In this document: piece by piece, positions 62,599-64,000 of the stretch
How the letters are laid out: every line of letters starts with the position of its first letter
How positions within the stretch are numbered: the stretch's first letter is position 1
Assembly: GCF_001570605.1 (NCBI RefSeq)
Contig: NZ_BBXG01000005.1
Span: forward strand, 186,001 to 250,000
Origin: Herbidospora cretacea
Lineage (GTDB): Bacteria; Actinomycetota; Actinomycetes; Streptosporangiales; Streptosporangiaceae
Reading direction: 5' to 3'
DNA length: 64,000 nucleotides
The notes under the pieces: generated by a model
Databases searched by the model: none
The model's input: only the letters and a program-made list of their open reading frames with translations
Told to the model about the DNA's origin: nothing
Translations under genes and position numbers: made by a program

Positions 62599-64000
62599 CG
62601 AAACTCCTCCGGTGTCGCGGGGGGATCGGACAGGGACGGCGGGCGGACACCCCGTCCCCATCCCGATGGCTCGGGGCCGAGTCGCAGGTGCAGTCTGCCG
62701 CCGCGGTGGACGGTGGCAGCGGTCAGGTGCGCGGCATGCAGCGGGCGCCCGTCGAGGGTCGCCGACTGGACGTATTGGACCGGGGGCTCGCGGTCGGCGC
62801 CGTCGGAGCTGATCGGCGCCTCGTTGAGGCCACTGGCCTCGATGACGAACTCGCCTTCTCTTACCCTCAGGACCGACCGTTCGAACGCGGGCGCGTTGAT
62901 CAGGAAGAGGTTCTGCCCGGCGACCGGGAACAGCCCGAGCGACGCCCAGACATACCAGGAGCTCAGACCGCCGGAGTCGTCGTTTCCCGGCAGACCGCCC
63001 GGGCCGGTGCCGAACTGCCACGTCAGCGCCGAGTTGATGATCTCAGCGGTACGGTCAGGGCGTCCCGCGTAGTGATAAGCCCATGGGGCCTCCATGTCGG
63101 GTTCGTTGTTCAGGCCCTCGAAGCGGTTGAGGGCGTATCCGGCGGCCATCTCGGCGATCTGCGGGCGCTGGCCGGCCTGCTTCACCGGGGCGGCGCCGTA
63201 GCCGAAGAACTGGTCGAGCTTGGCGATGAACTCCTGGTCTCCCCCGGCCAGCGCGATGCGGGCGGCCATGTCGTGGAGCAGCCGGAAGGAGTAGTTCCAC
63301 TTGCCGCCCTCGTAGAACTCCGAGTCACGGAGCAGGCCGGTGCCGGGGTCGAAGGCGTTGACCCAGCCGTTGGCGCGGCGGGCCAGGTCGTCGGCGAGCT
63401 TGGTGTCGTTGAGCGCGCGGGCGAGCTGGGCGGTCAGGTGGTGACCGTAGGCCAGGTCGAGGGTGTGGGTGATCGGGTGGACGACGCCGTGCTCGAAGAA
63501 GTCCTCGCCGTACATCCGCCGCAGGTCGTCGGTCATGTGGACGAGCGCCCAGCTCCAGTCGAGGTCGGGCAGGCCGAGGGCGTGGGCGTCGGCGAGGGCG
63601 GTGTGGGCCAGCGCGCTGCCCTGGCGGAAGAACCGGTCGGCGCCGCGGGCCATGCGGTAGCCGATCGGGAAGTTGCCCTCCTCCTCGCAGACCCGGATCA
63701 GCGACTCGAGGAGCCCCGCCGCGCGGTCGGGCGCGATGGCCATGAGCAGCGGGAGCTGGGTCTTGTAGATGTCCCACATCGTGCAGACGTCGAAGGCGTA
63801 GGGGCCGGGCGAGGGCCAGAACGGGCTCTCGTCGTCGACGATGCACGGCTTGATCAGGGAGTGGTAGAGCGCGGTCGAGTAGACCGTCCGGCGGGCCGGG
63901 GTGCCGCCCTCGACCTTGACGCGGTCGAGGTGGTCGCCCCACCGGGCGCGGGTGCGCAGCTTGACGATGTCGAACGCCGACTGGCCGGTGCCGCACTCGC
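62595..64000 (-). CDS. GH92 family alpha-mannosidase, 5' part outside the window
   Basis: The visible C-terminal 468 or so residues match the GH92 catalytic barrel: MWDIYKTQLPLLM, GNFPIGYRMARG, WNYSFRLLHDM, RFEGLNNEPDMEAPWAYH and the conserved GLPGNDDSGGLSSWYVW. GH92 enzymes remove alpha-mannose using a Ca2+-dependent inverting mechanism. The frame stays open to the right edge (CGTGQSAFDIVK at the end), so the start and any signal peptide are not visible. It is coupled to the GT4 gene by a 4-nt overlap. Confidence 0.9.
   Translation of the reverse strand, partial: ECGTGQSAFDIVKLRTRARWGDHLDRVKVEGGTPARRTVYSTALYHSLIKPCIVDDESPFWPSPGPYAFDVCTMWDIYKTQLPLLMAIAPDRAAGLLESLIRVCEEEGNFPIGYRMARGADRFFRQGSALAHTALADAHALGLPDLDWSWALVHMTDDLRRMYGEDFFEHGVVHPITHTLDLAYGHHLTAQLARALNDTKLADDLARRANGWVNAFDPGTGLLRDSEFYEGGKWNYSFRLLHDMAARIALAGGDQEFIAKLDQFFGYGAAPVKQAGQRPQIAEMAAGYALNRFEGLNNEPDMEAPWAYHYAGRPDRTAEIINSALTWQFGTGPGGLPGNDDSGGLSSWYVWASLGLFPVAGQNLFLINAPAFERSVLRVREGEFVIEASGLNEAPISSDGADREPPVQYVQSATLDGRPLHAAHLTAATVHRGGRLHLRLGPEPSGWGRGVRPPSLSDPPATPEEFR

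Overview
The window is very GC-rich actinomycete DNA. Third codon positions are almost always G or C, GTG starts are frequent, adjacent genes often overlap by 4 nt (ATGA/GTGA), and TTA codons are rare. The gene content (large NRPS operons, a family 2B encapsulin terpene locus, SARP-type regulation, a CATRA conflict system) fits a filamentous actinomycete, perhaps Streptosporangiales. The genus is a guess. No rRNA, tRNA, CRISPR array or insertion sequence was seen.

Layout: (1) 1-6071, minus strand: a hypothetical gene cut by the window edge, a membrane acyltransferase, and a three-gene encapsulin locus. That locus has a cNMP-domain family 2B shell protein, a two-domain geosmin-synthase-like terpene cyclase whose second domain looks degenerate, and a second shell protein without the cNMP domain. 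(2) 6299-7311: two small coiled-coil paralogues, one built from 14-residue repeats. (3) 7367-18967: a sugar-uptake and catabolism locus (isomerase, FGGY kinase, two LacI regulators, DUF624-like protein, ABC importer) divergent from a GH116-like glycosidase. Matching LacI-type palindromes stand before the importer and the glycosidase. (4) 18958-19938: a serine hydrolase.

(5) 20000-50999: a non-ribosomal peptide cluster in two divergent operons. The minus operon has A-T, a P450 and C-T-C-A-T-TE. The plus operon has a ketoarginine-methyltransferase-like enzyme, an exporter, an argininosuccinate-lyase-like enzyme, a PduX-like kinase, a cysteine-synthase/ATP-grasp fusion, a threonine aldolase, MbtH, an aminotransferase, a free A domain, an 86-residue unknown, C-(A remnant)-T-C-A-T, a free A domain, T-C-A-T, an FBP (EF-G-binding-like) protein, a DUF6875-like protein and a type II thioesterase. 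The domain count fits a hexapeptide with six A domains, five C domains and one releasing TE. Three genes look like a 2,3-diaminobutyrate-type pathway. The divergent promoter region holds an exact 11-bp-periodic triple repeat placed as SARP boxes are, and the first gene of each operon has a TTA codon within its first seven codons.

(6) 51011-54367: regulators and housekeeping-like genes (MarR, methyltransferase, thioredoxin-reductase-like flavoprotein, XRE-cupin, NUDIX). (7) 54483-61324: a probable conflict/defence island. It starts with a HEPN-like pair and continues with a SARP-like regulator fused to a macro-type domain, a CATRA-associated small protein, a CATRA core fused to a TIR nucleotidase domain, a 46-residue peptide, an E2-like protein, an E1/ThiF-like protein and a JAB isopeptidase with a second E2-like domain. 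This coupling of CATRA-TIR to a ubiquitin-like conjugation cassette is the strongest candidate for a new system here. (8) 61327-64000, minus strand: a GT4 glycosyltransferase and the C-terminal part of a GH92 alpha-mannosidase cut by the window edge.
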